A DNA stretch of 64,000 bases from Sphingomonas sp. Leaf208 (GCF_001421415.1 NZ_LMKH01000012.1:356597-420596), one strand, 5' to 3'. Shown: positions 38,828 to 48,296, counted from the stretch's first letter. Notes: a model not told the origin generated them from the sequence alone. Numbers and translations: made by a program.

Positions 38828-39469
38828 TCAGTAGGTCGACGCGTTTGTCGACGATACCGAACCATAGCGGCCACGCTCGGCAACGACTTCGTCGCGCGTG
38901 TATGCGGGCGCTGCCTCGTCGAAGCGCGTCCAGCCGTCCTGGCGATACGCTGCACCGCGGGTCGTCGCGTCGACCGAGCGATGACGATCGAGAACCGCTT
39001 CGGCCTCGGTGGCGAGGCTGTCGTCGACGCGTGCGCTGAGCAACGTGCCGCCGCGACGGACGCCTTCCGAATAGACATGCGCTTCGTCATCGGTGTGACC
39101 CGCGTCCTTCAGTGCACCTACGATCGTGCCGGTTGCTGCACCGCCCGCTGCGCCGATACCGGCACCGACGACGGTCGACGCGAGCCAGCCGGCCGCGACG
39201 ATCGGCCCCAGGCCCGGGATGGCGAGCAAGCCAAGACCGGCGAGCAGGCCGCCGACGCCGCCGACGGCCGCACCGGTCGAGACACCGCGGCTGACATCGC
39301 CACGATCGTTGACGTCGTCCAGCGACGTGTCGTGATCGCCATGCGCGCCATCGGCGTTGTTCGCGACGATGCTGATCGAGTCATGCGGCACGCCGAGACG
39401 CTCGAGATCGTTCAACGCCGACTTCGCATCCGAATAGTCGTCGAACAGGCGGGTAAGGGTCTTGGTCAT
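38828..39469 (-). CDS. General stress protein 17M-like / glycine-zipper protein
   Basis: A 213-residue protein. The N-terminus (TKTLTRLFDDYSDAKSALNDLERLGVPHDSISIVAN) resembles the GSP17M-type domain. A central glycine-rich, alternating hydrophobic stretch (GGVGGLLAGLGLLAIPGLGPIVAAGWLAS, partial) looks membrane-inserting, and a second ADD-type domain with repeated features follows near 140-165. Tyrosine and serine residues dominate the tail. The ATG at 39469 has GGAGAG upstream. Function in envelope stress is a reasonable guess from the family. Confidence 0.82.
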   Translation of the reverse strand: MTKTLTRLFDDYSDAKSALNDLERLGVPHDSISIVANNADGAHGDHDTSLDDVNDRGDVSRGVSTGAAVGGVGGLLAGLGLLAIPGLGPIVAAGWLASTVVGAGIGAAGGAATGTIVGALKDAGHTDDEAHVYSEGVRRGGTLLSARVDDSLATEAEAVLDRHRSVDATTRGAAYRQDGWTRFDEAAPAYTRDEVVAERGRYGSVSSTNASTY

Positions 39470-39492
39470 TGTTTCTCTCCTGAAAAAATGGA

Positions 39493-39804
39493 TCAGCGTG
39501 CGGTCACGTTGCCCTTGTAGTCGAGCCCGACATTGACCTTCTTGCCGGCCTTGGTCGCACTGCCACGCCAGACGCCGTCCTTGTCCTTCGCCAGACGCGA
39601 GACCGACTGGTAGCCGGCCTTGGTCAGTCGACCGCGAGCCTGATCCTCGGAGAAGGAATTGGCGCCCTTGGCCGGGGCCGCGACATGGGCTGCATCGTTG
39701 TTCTTGACGGCGGGGTTGTGCGCGCCGGCATGGGTCGCGGTCTGCGCGACGGCGCTGGAGGCCAGCAGCATTGCGCCGCATGCCATGAATGCTCGAACGG
39801 TCAT
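39493..39804 (-). CDS. Small exported protein (PepSY-like)
   Basis: A 103-residue protein with a signal peptide (MTVRAFMACGAMLLASSAVAQT), a low-complexity Ala/His/Asn region, and a C-terminal domain NSFSEDQARGRLTKAGYQSVSRLAKDKDGVWRGSATKAGKKVNVGLDYKGNV (shown in part) with the shape of a PepSY-type fold. The ATG at 39804 has AGGAGAG upstream. It is 23 bp upstream of the stress-protein gene and probably in one transcript with it. Confidence 0.78.
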   Translation of the reverse strand: MTVRAFMACGAMLLASSAVAQTATHAGAHNPAVKNNDAAHVAAPAKGANSFSEDQARGRLTKAGYQSVSRLAKDKDGVWRGSATKAGKKVNVGLDYKGNVTAR

Positions 39805-39890
39805 GATACTCTCCTGGGTTTCTGGTTTTGAAAACGGGGACGTTCGCCCAGTGGGAGGCGGCGTGTCGACCACGCCGCCTCCCGGTCGGA

Positions 39891-40160
39891 TCAGCGAACC
39901 GTGCCGCGACGAAACATGTTGACGATCGCGAGCAGGATCACCGCGCCGACCAGCGAGATCAGGATCGACTGGATGTTGAGCGCGCCGTCCATGATCGATG
40001 CGCCACCGATCAGCGGCGTGATCAGGAAGCCGGCCAGCAACGCGCCGACTATGCCGACGACGATGTTGAGGAAGATGCCCTGCTGCGCATCGGTGCGCAT
40101 AATCATGCTGGCGACCCAACCGATGAGCCCGCCGACGACGAGAAGAATGATGAGGTTCAT
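39891..40160 (-). CDS. GlsB/YeaQ/YmgE family stress membrane protein
   Basis: An 89-residue inner-membrane protein with the family sequence GLIGWVASMIMRTDAQQGIFLNIVVGIVGALLAGF (shown in part). It has three hydrophobic helices and a terminal basic tail (MFRRGTVR). The ATG at 40160 has AGGAGC upstream. Members are induced by general stress. Upstream, 40161-40345 is a 185-bp gap shared with the divergent PAS-LuxR gene. Confidence 0.92.
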   Translation of the reverse strand: MNLIILLVVGGLIGWVASMIMRTDAQQGIFLNIVVGIVGALLAGFLITPLIGGASIMDGALNIQSILISLVGAVILLAIVNMFRRGTVR

Positions 40161-40345
40161 GATGAGGCTCCTGGACGATAATGATACTGGGTGATGGTAC
40201 AGAAGGCTCAACAGTCGGGATCGCCGATCCGTTCAGTTTCGGTGTCGCGCCAGGATTTTGCGATTGGTGCTCACATACCGGCCGCATTGGTAGAAATGTA
40301 GCGCCGGGCACGGAACCCGAGCCCCCTTTTGGTCGCTGGACAGGC

Positions 40346-41821
40346 ATGACCAAGACCAACGGCAAGCCGCTTCATGCCCCGACGCTGCATCACCTCGAAC
40401 AGCTCATGACCGGGTTGCTCGAAGGGGTGATACTGATGGATCCGACCGGCATGATCCTCAGCGCGAACCCGGCGGCGTTGAAGATGCACGGCGTCAAGGC
40501 GTTGGCCGACCTGGGCGAGACCGCGGACGATTACGCGGCGCGCTTTCGGCTGCGGTACCGTGACGGTGGCAAGCTGCCGCGCCGCGAATATCCGTTGATG
40601 CGGCTGCTCGCCGGCGAAAGCTTCCCCGACCTGATTGTCGAGGTCTCGTCACCCGACGCGGACGAGCCGCGCTGGGTGCATCAGGTCCGCGACATCGTCA
40701 TGGACGAGGATGGCGGCGATCCCGACTGCCTGGGGATGGTCATCAACGACGTCTCCGAACGGTTCGACGCGGAGGACCGGTTCCAGGCGATGTTCCATGC
40801 GAACCCCGCCCCTGCCCTCATCATGCGGGTCGCCGACCAGCGCTATGTCCTGGTCAACCAGGGATTCCTCGATCTGTCCGGCTACGACCGAGACCAGATC
40901 GTCGGCAAGACGCTGTTCGATCTCGACTTCCTCGCCGAGGTCGAGCGCAAGCCGTTCGTCAAGGAACGCGTGGCGGCCGGCAAGACCGTGCCGCAACTGG
41001 AGGCGGAACTGCCGCTCGCGGGGGGCGACAAGACGCTGGTCATCCTCGCCGGCCAGCCGATCGAGCTCGCCAACGAAGACTGCCTGCTGTTCACATTCGC
41101 CGACCTCGAACCCCGGCGCCGCGCGCAACTGGCGTTGCAGGCCAGCGAACGTCACTTCGCCTCGGTGTTCGAGATGGCCCCCGTCGCGATGGTTATCACC
41201 AAGGGCGACGATAACCGCATCGTGCAGGTCAACGCCGCGTTCAAGAGCCTCACCGGCTACACCGATCACGCGGTCGTCGACCGGATCGCCGATGATCTCC
41301 AGCTCTGGAACGACGCCGCGCAGCGGGTGGAACTGGAAACCGAGATCCGCGAGCGGAACGGGATCCGTGGCCACGACGTCCGCCTTCTGCACAAGAACGG
41401 CGAAACGCTGGACTGCCTCGTCTCCGCCGAACGGATCAGCGTCGACGGCACGCCCTGCGTCCTGTGGCTGTACCAGGACATCACGGCGCGCCGCCGGGGG
41501 GAACTCGAACTCGTCGAGGCGATCGACGCGGTGATGAAGGACGCCAACTGGCTCAGCCGGTCGATCATGGACAAGCTGGCGACCCTGCGAAATCCACGCG
41601 CCGGATCAGGCACCACGCCCCCGACCACCGAACTCAGCAAGCGCGAGCGCGAGGTGCTCGAACTGATCTGCCAGGACCTCGACGACGCGGAGATCGCCAC
41701 CCGGCTCGACCTGTCGCGCAACACGGTGCGCAACCATGTCGCGCGGCTTTACGCGAAGATCGGCGTCAACCGGCGCAGCGCCGCGATCGTGTGGGCGCAC
41801 GAACGCGGCGTCGGGGCGTAA
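40346..41821 (+). CDS. Multi-PAS LuxR-family transcriptional regulator
   Basis: A 491-residue protein. Three PAS-like modules span about 15-125 (LLEGVILMDPTGMILSANPAALKM), 130-250 (FHANPAPALIMRVADQRYVLVNQGFLDLSGYDRDQIVGKTL) and 255-375 (FEMAPVAMVITKGDDNRIVQVNAAFKSLTGYTDHAVV), quoted in part. A LuxR helix-turn-helix at about 430-491 has LSKREREVLELICQDLDDAEIATRLDLSRNTVRNHVARLYAK. There is no kinase or receiver domain, so it is a one-component sensor. The signal is unknown. The ATG at 40346 (MTKTNGKP) is chosen. Confidence 0.88.
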   Translation: MTKTNGKPLHAPTLHHLEQLMTGLLEGVILMDPTGMILSANPAALKMHGVKALADLGETADDYAARFRLRYRDGGKLPRREYPLMRLLAGESFPDLIVEVSSPDADEPRWVHQVRDIVMDEDGGDPDCLGMVINDVSERFDAEDRFQAMFHANPAPALIMRVADQRYVLVNQGFLDLSGYDRDQIVGKTLFDLDFLAEVERKPFVKERVAAGKTVPQLEAELPLAGGDKTLVILAGQPIELANEDCLLFTFADLEPRRRAQLALQASERHFASVFEMAPVAMVITKGDDNRIVQVNAAFKSLTGYTDHAVVDRIADDLQLWNDAAQRVELETEIRERNGIRGHDVRLLHKNGETLDCLVSAERISVDGTPCVLWLYQDITARRRGELELVEAIDAVMKDANWLSRSIMDKLATLRNPRAGSGTTPPTTELSKREREVLELICQDLDDAEIATRLDLSRNTVRNHVARLYAKIGVNRRSAAIVWAHERGVGA

Positions 41822-41827
41822 CGCGGA

Positions 41828-43051
41828 TCAGGCCTTGTGATGCGCGTGGAACAGCTTGCCGCCTTCGACCACATACACCACCGCCAGTACGCCCAGCCCG
41901 ATCGCGAGATAGCCGATCGCCAGCGGATAGGTCGTGCCGTTGTACGACTGGCCGATCAGCGACCCGACGATCACCGCGCCGACGCTGGTGATGAACCCCT
42001 GGATCGACGATGCGGTGCCGGCGATGTGCCCGACCGGCTCCATCGCCATTGCCCCGAAATTCGAGCCGCACAGGCCGATGCACGTCATGCTCAGCGCCTG
42101 GAACAGCATGTAGGTCCACAGCGATTCCGACCCTGCCGCGATCACGCCGATGTGGACCACCGACAGCGCGATCAACCCCAGTACCGCGGCCTGCGATATG
42201 AGGCGCGTGCCGAGACGCTCGACCAGCCGGCTGTTGGCGAACGACGCGCACCCCATCGAAAACGCGCAGACCGCGAACAGGATCGTGAACCGCTCGCCGG
42301 CATGGAACTCGTCGACGAAGATCTGCTGCGCGGACGAGACGAAAGCGATGATCCCGCCGAACGTCATCGACGCGGCGACCGCATAGCCCGCCGAATACCG
42401 GTTGGTCAGCGTCAGCGTGTACGCCTGGCGGAGCGACGCGAACGACAGTGGCGACCGGCGCTCGACCGGCAGCGATTCCCGCAGCCGCATTACCGACCAG
42501 GCGAGGACGAACGCCGCAAAGCCTGCCAGCGCGTAGAAGATGAACCGCCACGGACCGAACTGGAGCAACACCTGCCCCAGGCTGGGCGCCATGATCGGCA
42601 CCAGGAAGAAGATCATCTGCGCGACTGACAACGTCCGCGCCATCTGGCGACCCGAATACCGATCCCGCACGATCGCGACCGCGAGCACGCGCGTAGATGC
42701 GGACATCAGCCCCTGTAGAACGCGTGCACCGAGCAACGCCGCGAACGTCTGCGATCCGGCCGCGAAGATGCTGGCCGCGACGAATCCCGTCAGCGTGACG
42801 AGCAGGATGATCCGGCGGCCGTAGCGATCCGCGAGCGGCCCGTAGACGAGCTGCCCGGCGCCGAAGCCGAGCATGTACGCGGTGATGATCCACTGGCGAT
42901 GATTCGCGGTGGCGATGCCGAGCTGGTGGCCGATATCGGCGAGCGCGGGCAGCATCAGGTCGACGCCGAGCGCGTTGACCGCCATCAACGCGGCGATGAA
43001 GGCGACGAACTCGCCTGGACGCATCGATGGGGCAGCAATTTTGTCGTTCAT
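41828..43051 (-). CDS. Bcr/CflA-type MFS drug transporter
   Basis: A 407-residue 12-helix major facilitator. The phrases EFVAFIAALMAVNALGVDLMLPALADIGHQL and GQLVYGPLADRYGRR (shown in part) match the Bcr/CflA drug-resistance subfamily, and RDRYSGRQMARTLSVAQMIFFLVP is characteristic. Substrate is unknown. It converges with the PAS-LuxR gene (6 bp between stops). Confidence 0.9.
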   Translation of the reverse strand: MNDKIAAPSMRPGEFVAFIAALMAVNALGVDLMLPALADIGHQLGIATANHRQWIITAYMLGFGAGQLVYGPLADRYGRRIILLVTLTGFVAASIFAAGSQTFAALLGARVLQGLMSASTRVLAVAIVRDRYSGRQMARTLSVAQMIFFLVPIMAPSLGQVLLQFGPWRFIFYALAGFAAFVLAWSVMRLRESLPVERRSPLSFASLRQAYTLTLTNRYSAGYAVAASMTFGGIIAFVSSAQQIFVDEFHAGERFTILFAVCAFSMGCASFANSRLVERLGTRLISQAAVLGLIALSVVHIGVIAAGSESLWTYMLFQALSMTCIGLCGSNFGAMAMEPVGHIAGTASSIQGFITSVGAVIVGSLIGQSYNGTTYPLAIGYLAIGLGVLAVVYVVEGGKLFHAHHKA

Positions 43052-43175
43052 CGAAGTCGCTTAGGACTGTCCCGGCTCGAACACCATGCCCGAACACGGG
43101 ACTCGGACGCGATGACGCAAAGGCGATGGCGACTGATCGAACGACGAGGATGCCGTCGACCAGTCGCCGATGCGC

Positions 43176-43922
43176 TTAGGGCTTCTTGAACTTGTAGACG
43201 AACTGGTCGGTCGTGCCGCGGATCGCGGGGTCGAACACCGGCTTGGTGTGGTCGTCGGCCGGGTTGCGCAGTGCGATGGACTCGCCAACGAACTTGAACC
43301 CTGCCGCCTGGACCTGCGCCTTTACCGCCGCCGGGTCGATCCGGTGCCGCGTCTCGGTCCCGCCCAGGCCGCTGCCGGGGGCATCCGCATGATCGATCAC
43401 GACGTAGATGCCGCCGCGCTTGAGCATGTTGAACACCGCCTTGTCGAACGCCTTCAACGCGCCCTCGCCGCCGCCGTTGTTGGCGATGTCGTGGTAGTTC
43501 TGCACGGTCCAGAACAGGTCGACCGGCTTGGGCGAGGTCGGCAGGTTGGTGGTCTGGACGACGGCGGTGACGTTGGCGAGGTTGCGCGCCTGAAGTGCGG
43601 GCAGCGTCTTCTCGGCGTATTTCGCGCCGGCTGCCGGCCACACTGCGTAGACATGCCCCTTGGGTCCGACGACGCCGGTGAAGATCCGGGTCCAATAGCC
43701 GGCACCTGGCAGGTAATCGACGACGACGTTACCCGGCCTCACGCCGGAAAAGGCGAGTACGTCGGCGGGCTTGCGGCGGGCATCGTCACCTTGCTGGTCG
43801 GCGCGCGCCGGATCGGCGAGCGCGCTGGTGACCGCGGGGCTGACCTTCTGCGCATACGCTGTCGTTGTGCTCGCCGCGATGGTCATCGCCACTGCAACGC
43901 TCGTCCAGATCGTTTTCATCAT
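43176..43922 (-). CDS. Exported methyltransferase-like protein (COG4798-type)
   Basis: A 248-residue protein with a signal peptide (MMKTIWTSVAVAMTIAASTTTAYAQK). A Rossmann-like methyltransferase domain follows, with the glycine-rich GNVVVDYLPGAGYWTRIF, VYAVWPA, a conserved LFWTVQNYHDI and GIYVVIDHADAPGSG. SAM is not known in the periplasm, so either the leader anchors it or the protein has another activity. Two adjacent Met codons could start it. It converges with nothing and shares a strand with the following small gene. Confidence 0.8.
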   Translation of the reverse strand: MMKTIWTSVAVAMTIAASTTTAYAQKVSPAVTSALADPARADQQGDDARRKPADVLAFSGVRPGNVVVDYLPGAGYWTRIFTGVVGPKGHVYAVWPAAGAKYAEKTLPALQARNLANVTAVVQTTNLPTSPKPVDLFWTVQNYHDIANNGGGEGALKAFDKAVFNMLKRGGIYVVIDHADAPGSGLGGTETRHRIDPAAVKAQVQAAGFKFVGESIALRNPADDHTKPVFDPAIRGTTDQFVYKFKKP

Positions 43923-43984
43923 CCGTCTCCCACCGTCCGGACGACAATGCCGGCTCGGTGAGGAGGATCGGCCGGAAGCCGGCG

Positions 43985-44257
43985 CTAGTCCAGATCGTTT
44001 TCGCTGATGACGACGATCTCCTGGTCGGGATCGCGCGCCAGTGCGACGACGCCGAGTTCGGCGATCTCTTCGGCATGCTGCTTGAAGATCGTCACGGCGT
44101 CGCCTTCGGGCGATACCGTGCTGAGCGCTTCGAGCACGTCGTACTGGACCGCGAACTGATAGCGCTCCTCGCTCACTTCGGCCTCGAACTCGACCTGCCG
44201 CAGGTCGCTATTGTCCTCGAGGGTCTTGGTGTCGATGTTCAAACGGTCTTCGGCCAT
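43985..44257 (-). CDS. Small acidic protein of unknown function (DUF1488-like)
   Basis: A 90-residue acidic protein without signal or membrane segment. The phrases VEFEAEVSEERYQFAVQYDVLEALSTVSPEGDAVTIFKQHAEEIAELG faintly resemble DUF1488 (beta-strand pair, then an F..H...I helix). This is a tentative match. The ATG at 44257 is preceded by GGAGC at proper spacing. It lies between the exported methyltransferase and the autotransporter on the same strand. Confidence 0.65.
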   Translation of the reverse strand: MAEDRLNIDTKTLEDNSDLRQVEFEAEVSEERYQFAVQYDVLEALSTVSPEGDAVTIFKQHAEEIAELGVVALARDPDQEIVVISENDLD

Positions 44258-44333
44258 ATCTTTGCTCCTGCTATGCGCCGACAACAGTCCAGGGGCGGAA
44301 TAGAGCCATTCCGCCCCCGAAAAGTGCGGCTGC

Positions 44334-47300
44334 CTACAGCCCGATCTGGAGGTTGGCGCGCAGCGACAGCGCGACGCGGCCCTGTTGCTGCTCGGCGTTG
44401 AACTCGCCGCCCATCCGGAAGATGCCATTGCCGCCGACGCCGCGCAGCTTGCCGACCCAGCCGCTGGTGCGCTTGTCGGGGGTCAGCGTGAACGACTGGC
44501 CGCCTTCGAACGATGCGGTGGTCGCGCCCAGGCCGCCGCCGACGATCTGGCGACGGCCGCCTTCGGCTTCGACGCGGAACCAGCCATTCTCGAACTTGGG
44601 TCCGCCGAAGTTCAGCCCGAGTGCGCCGCTGCCGGTGACCGCCAGCTCGTCACTGGTCCGCGACCGCACGACGAGGTCGATAGCCTTGCCGCCGCCGGTC
44701 TCGCTGTAGCCGTCCTCCTTGAGCTTGTAGTAATCGATCGCAAGGACCGGGCGGAAGGTGAGCATGCCGGTGCCCGCCTCCCACGACAGGCCGCCGGATG
44801 CCGCGTACAGCGTGCCGTCCCAGTTGCCTTTGGCGGTCCGGGCAACGGCCTCGGCGCCGATCGCGCCGGCGAACTGACGGACACCGTCGAACTTCACCTT
44901 CGCCCCCGACGCGCGGGCATTAGCCTGCAGGCCGCCCCAATGCCCGCGCCAGTATCCGGCCAGTTCATACTGGTCCGAATTCACCTCGTTGTCCGTGCCG
45001 TCGTCGGCATCCTGGCCGTGCAGATAGGCGAGCGAGGTCCCGAAATTGCCCACGCCCGTCTTGTATTCCGCACCCGCCGAGACGCCCCAGCCGCTGATGT
45101 CGTAGCCCGCCGTATCGGCGATGCTTTTCGACGTGCCCCAGGCGACCTGCGTCACCCAATAGCCCCATTTGCCCTCGTCCTTGAACGGGCCGTGCGGGTC
45201 GGCGAGCAGGCGGGCGGTGGCGCGCGAGCCCATCGTCACGGTCTCGAACGTGCCGCCGGCATGGTCGGGCAGCATCTGGCGGACCGAGCCGCGGAACGCG
45301 TCGGCTTCGGTGATGTTGAGGAACGCGCCGCCGACCTTCGCGTCGTTGCCGAGCGCCTTGTAGATCGCGTCATACGCCGACGCCTGCGAGCGGTTGAGCC
45401 CGAGTTCGGTCGACGATTTGCGCGCGACGTCCACCGCGAGGTCGTTGCCCGTCCCGGTCGCGATGCTGCCCTTGTAGAGGAACGGGAGCAACGTCGTGGT
45501 CGCGGTAAGGTTTGCAGCGCCCGTCAGCGTGCCGGCGCGCAGGACTGTGTAGCGGCCTTCCGCATCGACGACGCTGGTAAGCTTCAGGGCTAGCTTCGAG
45601 TCCTTGTCGAACGATGCCGTGCCTGCGACCTGGATCATCGTGCTGGTGCCGCCCGCCTTGTCGAGCGTCACGGCGAGGATACCGCCGCCGCCGACCGATA
45701 GCGACGCGATCGACGCAGCCTTGGTGATGTCGAGCGTGCCGCCGTTGACCGCGACCGCGAGGCCGCCCGAATTGGCGAGCGTGCCTGAGAAGCGCGACGT
45801 GCCGCCAAGCGTCAGCGTGTCGGTACCGCCACCGAAGTCCGCCGCGCCGCTGAACACCGACGTCCCGGCGAGCGTGAGCGCATCGTTGCCAGCGCCGAAC
45901 ACTGCGCCGCCGGAGAAATTGGCATCGCCGGACAGCGCGAGGCGGTTGTTGCCGCTGCCGAAGCGCGCGGTGCCGGCGACCGTGCCGTCCGCGACGTCGA
46001 ACAGATCGTTGCCGCTGCCGAAGCGGATGTCGCCGACGATCGCTGGCGCCGCGATGCCGGTCGCGACTGCGGTCTGGCGAACGATCGTGCCGGTCGTGTT
46101 CGCCGAAAGGTCGATCGCGACGTTGCGCTCGGACGTTGCCAGTGCTCCCGACGCGCCGATCCCGCCGCTGTTCTCGACCAGCGTGACGGTGCCCGACCGA
46201 TCGAGGATAGCGATCGCGGTGCCGTCGGCGGCCTGCGCGGTCGCCTTGATCGTGCCGCTGTTGCGGATCGTGGCGACGGATGCGCCGGTGTCGACCAGGA
46301 CCGCCGTCGAACGCGATGCGGCTGTGCCGCCGCCTGACGCGGCGATCGTGCCGGCATTGCGGATCTCCGGCGTGGACGCACCCGTGCCAAGCTTCAACGC
46401 GGTGGCGCTCGCGCCGTTCGCGGCTGCGGCCACGGTGCCGTTGATGCCGATCCCGCCTGCGATCGTCACCGCGCCGCCAAGGCCACCGATCGCCAGGCCG
46501 TTGCCCTCGACGCCGCCATAGACACCGCTGCCCGCGATGCCGCCGTCAACGATCAGGCCGAACCCGGTTCCGGTCCCCGCGACAGCACCGATCGCGACGG
46601 CGCGCGTGGCCGATCCGATCTGGACAGCCGGTGCCGCGCCGAAGGAGGTGATCGCTGCCGAGCCTTCGGTGGCGTCGGGGAGACCGTCCTTGTCCTCGTC
46701 GGTATCGGTCGTGCTCGCGTCCTTCGGCGGGATCGCGAAGATGATCCCGCCCGAGACGTTGCCCGCGACGACCAGCGCGGAGCCACCCTGCAACAGGTCG
46801 TCGGCGTCGAGCTTCGACACGTCGGCAGGCGCCGTTGCATAGCGATAGCCGGTCGAGCCGAGCGCGCCCTGCACCACCAGCGCGCCCGCGATATCGCCAT
46901 CGACGCGCGCGGCGACCGCGTCCTGCCCGATCGCCGCGATCGTGCCCGCGAGCCGGACGTTGCCGGTGACGTCGGCGATCCGCACGCCGGTCGATCCGTT
47001 GCCGGTGACCGAGGTCTGGCCGTCATGCGTGAAGGCGCCGGTCAGCGGTCCGCCTAGCCAGATGCCGGCGGAGTTGTTGCCCTTCACGGTAATCGCGCCG
47101 CTGTTGACGATCGCGCCCGTGTACGCGCCCGCGGTGCGGATGCCGGTGCGTCCGGTGCCGGCCGCGAACGGGCCATCGAGGTCGCCGTCCTTGTCGGTGT
47201 CGGTCGCGACATAGCTTTCGTCGATGATGATCTTGCCGGTCGCGGCGTTGGTGATCCCGCCGCCGGTGCCGGCGTTGGCGAGGATGCCGGTCGATCCGTC

Positions 47301-47540
47301 GGCGTTGGTCACCTGGATCGTGCCTTCGTTCGTGACCGCGTTGACGCTGTCGACGGTTACCGCCGTGCCGGTGGTCGGCGTCACCGAACCGGCGGCGGCG
47401 ATGCGGATATTGTCGGGCGCGCCGGCCTTGATCGTCGAGGTCCGCACCGTGTCGGTCCGCTTGGTATCGATCACGGTCTGCGCCTGGGCGCCCGTGGTTA
47501 CCGCGAACAGGCAGGTGGTGGTCAGCAAGAGACGACGCAT
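44334..47540 (-). CDS. Autotransporter with outer-membrane beta-barrel domain
   Basis: A 1068-residue type V secreted protein. A signal peptide (MRRLLLTTTCLFAVTTGAQAQ) precedes a long glycine/alanine/threonine-rich passenger. Its beta-helix-like repeats include four consecutive FGxGNDxLxLxGTxxFSG units at roughly 500-585. The C-terminal autotransporter barrel (about 790-1068) ends in RANLQIGL. The passenger holds two acidic loops, DTDKDGDLDG and DTDEDKDGLPD, that look like calcium-binding loops. The ATG at 47540 is chosen for its signal peptide. It is divergent from the DUF697-like gene. Confidence 0.88.
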   Translation of the reverse strand: MRRLLLTTTCLFAVTTGAQAQTVIDTKRTDTVRTSTIKAGAPDNIRIAAAGSVTPTTGTAVTVDSVNAVTNEGTIQVTNADGSTGILANAGTGGGITNAATGKIIIDESYVATDTDKDGDLDGPFAAGTGRTGIRTAGAYTGAIVNSGAITVKGNNSAGIWLGGPLTGAFTHDGQTSVTGNGSTGVRIADVTGNVRLAGTIAAIGQDAVAARVDGDIAGALVVQGALGSTGYRYATAPADVSKLDADDLLQGGSALVVAGNVSGGIIFAIPPKDASTTDTDEDKDGLPDATEGSAAITSFGAAPAVQIGSATRAVAIGAVAGTGTGFGLIVDGGIAGSGVYGGVEGNGLAIGGLGGAVTIAGGIGINGTVAAAANGASATALKLGTGASTPEIRNAGTIAASGGGTAASRSTAVLVDTGASVATIRNSGTIKATAQAADGTAIAILDRSGTVTLVENSGGIGASGALATSERNVAIDLSANTTGTIVRQTAVATGIAAPAIVGDIRFGSGNDLFDVADGTVAGTARFGSGNNRLALSGDANFSGGAVFGAGNDALTLAGTSVFSGAADFGGGTDTLTLGGTSRFSGTLANSGGLAVAVNGGTLDITKAASIASLSVGGGGILAVTLDKAGGTSTMIQVAGTASFDKDSKLALKLTSVVDAEGRYTVLRAGTLTGAANLTATTTLLPFLYKGSIATGTGNDLAVDVARKSSTELGLNRSQASAYDAIYKALGNDAKVGGAFLNITEADAFRGSVRQMLPDHAGGTFETVTMGSRATARLLADPHGPFKDEGKWGYWVTQVAWGTSKSIADTAGYDISGWGVSAGAEYKTGVGNFGTSLAYLHGQDADDGTDNEVNSDQYELAGYWRGHWGGLQANARASGAKVKFDGVRQFAGAIGAEAVARTAKGNWDGTLYAASGGLSWEAGTGMLTFRPVLAIDYYKLKEDGYSETGGGKAIDLVVRSRTSDELAVTGSGALGLNFGGPKFENGWFRVEAEGGRRQIVGGGLGATTASFEGGQSFTLTPDKRTSGWVGKLRGVGGNGIFRMGGEFNAEQQQGRVALSLRANLQIGL

Positions 47541-47676
47541 ACGGAACCCTTTTCGATGTGTTTTCGAGAAGAGGACGGAGACGTGGCTCGCGAACCTTGA
47601 AGCGCGCTCCATTATCGTGCGGCACAATGGCCGAGGCGGCGCGTTGTGCGGCGGACATCTTCAGGGAAATGCCAGC

Positions 47677-48168
47677 ATGATCACCACCATCGCCGAACTC
47701 GACCGCATCCGCGACGACAGCAAGCGCCTCGTCACGACGCGCTCGGTGATGTCGGCGGGCGCGGCGGTCGTGCCGATCCCCGGCGCGGATATCGTCGCGG
47801 ATATCGGCCTGCTCACCAAGCTGCTGCCCGAGATCAGCAAGCGCTTCGGGCTCGATCACGAACAGGTGCAGAAGCTCGAGCCGCAGCTTGCGCAGCAGGC
47901 GCTGGTGATGGCGTCGAGTCTCGGCAACACGATGATCGGCCGGATGGTGACCAAGCGCATCGTCGTCGCCCTGCTCCGCCGCGTCGGCGCGCGTATCGCG
48001 GTAGGGTCGATGGCGAAGTTCGTGCCGTTTGCGGGCTCGGCGGTGGCGGCGACGATCAGCTTCGGGGCGATGAAGCTCGTCGGTAATTCGCACGTGGAGG
48101 ATTGCTACAAGACGGCGCTGGCGCTGCTGCCGGCCGATCAGCGCGCGCTGGTCAACGCGAAGGGGTGA
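47677..48168 (+). CDS. Small DUF697/EcsC-like membrane-associated protein
   Basis: A 163-residue protein. The segment RSVMSAGAAVVPIPGADIVADIGLLTKLLPEISKRFGL and the later VPFAGSAVAATISFGAMKLVG (shown in part) resemble the hydrophobic helices of DUF697/EcsC-family proteins. Two or three membrane helices are likely. No nucleotide-binding motif was seen. The ATG at 47677 has CAGGGAA upstream. Function is unknown. Confidence 0.7.
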   Translation: MITTIAELDRIRDDSKRLVTTRSVMSAGAAVVPIPGADIVADIGLLTKLLPEISKRFGLDHEQVQKLEPQLAQQALVMASSLGNTMIGRMVTKRIVVALLRRVGARIAVGSMAKFVPFAGSAVAATISFGAMKLVGNSHVEDCYKTALALLPADQRALVNAKG

Positions 48169-48183
48169 GTTGTAGCTAACTCG

Positions 48184-48293
48184 CTCCCCTCCCTGGAAGG
48201 GAGGGGCTGGGGGTGGGTCGGCCCGCCTGAGCCACCATTGTTCGAACACGCGGAAGCCGACCCACCCCGACCCCTCCCTTCCAGGGAGGGGGG
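48184..48293. repeat. Palindromic repeat R1 (copy b)
   Basis: A 110-bp palindrome with ends CTCCCCTCCCTGGAAGGGAG and CTCCCTTCCAGGGAGGGG and inner arms GGGTGGGTCGGC and GCCGACCCACCC. It sits between the convergent DUF697-like gene and the TonB receptor. A degenerate copy opens the window at 1-97. Confidence 0.9.
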
Positions 48294-48296
48294 AAA

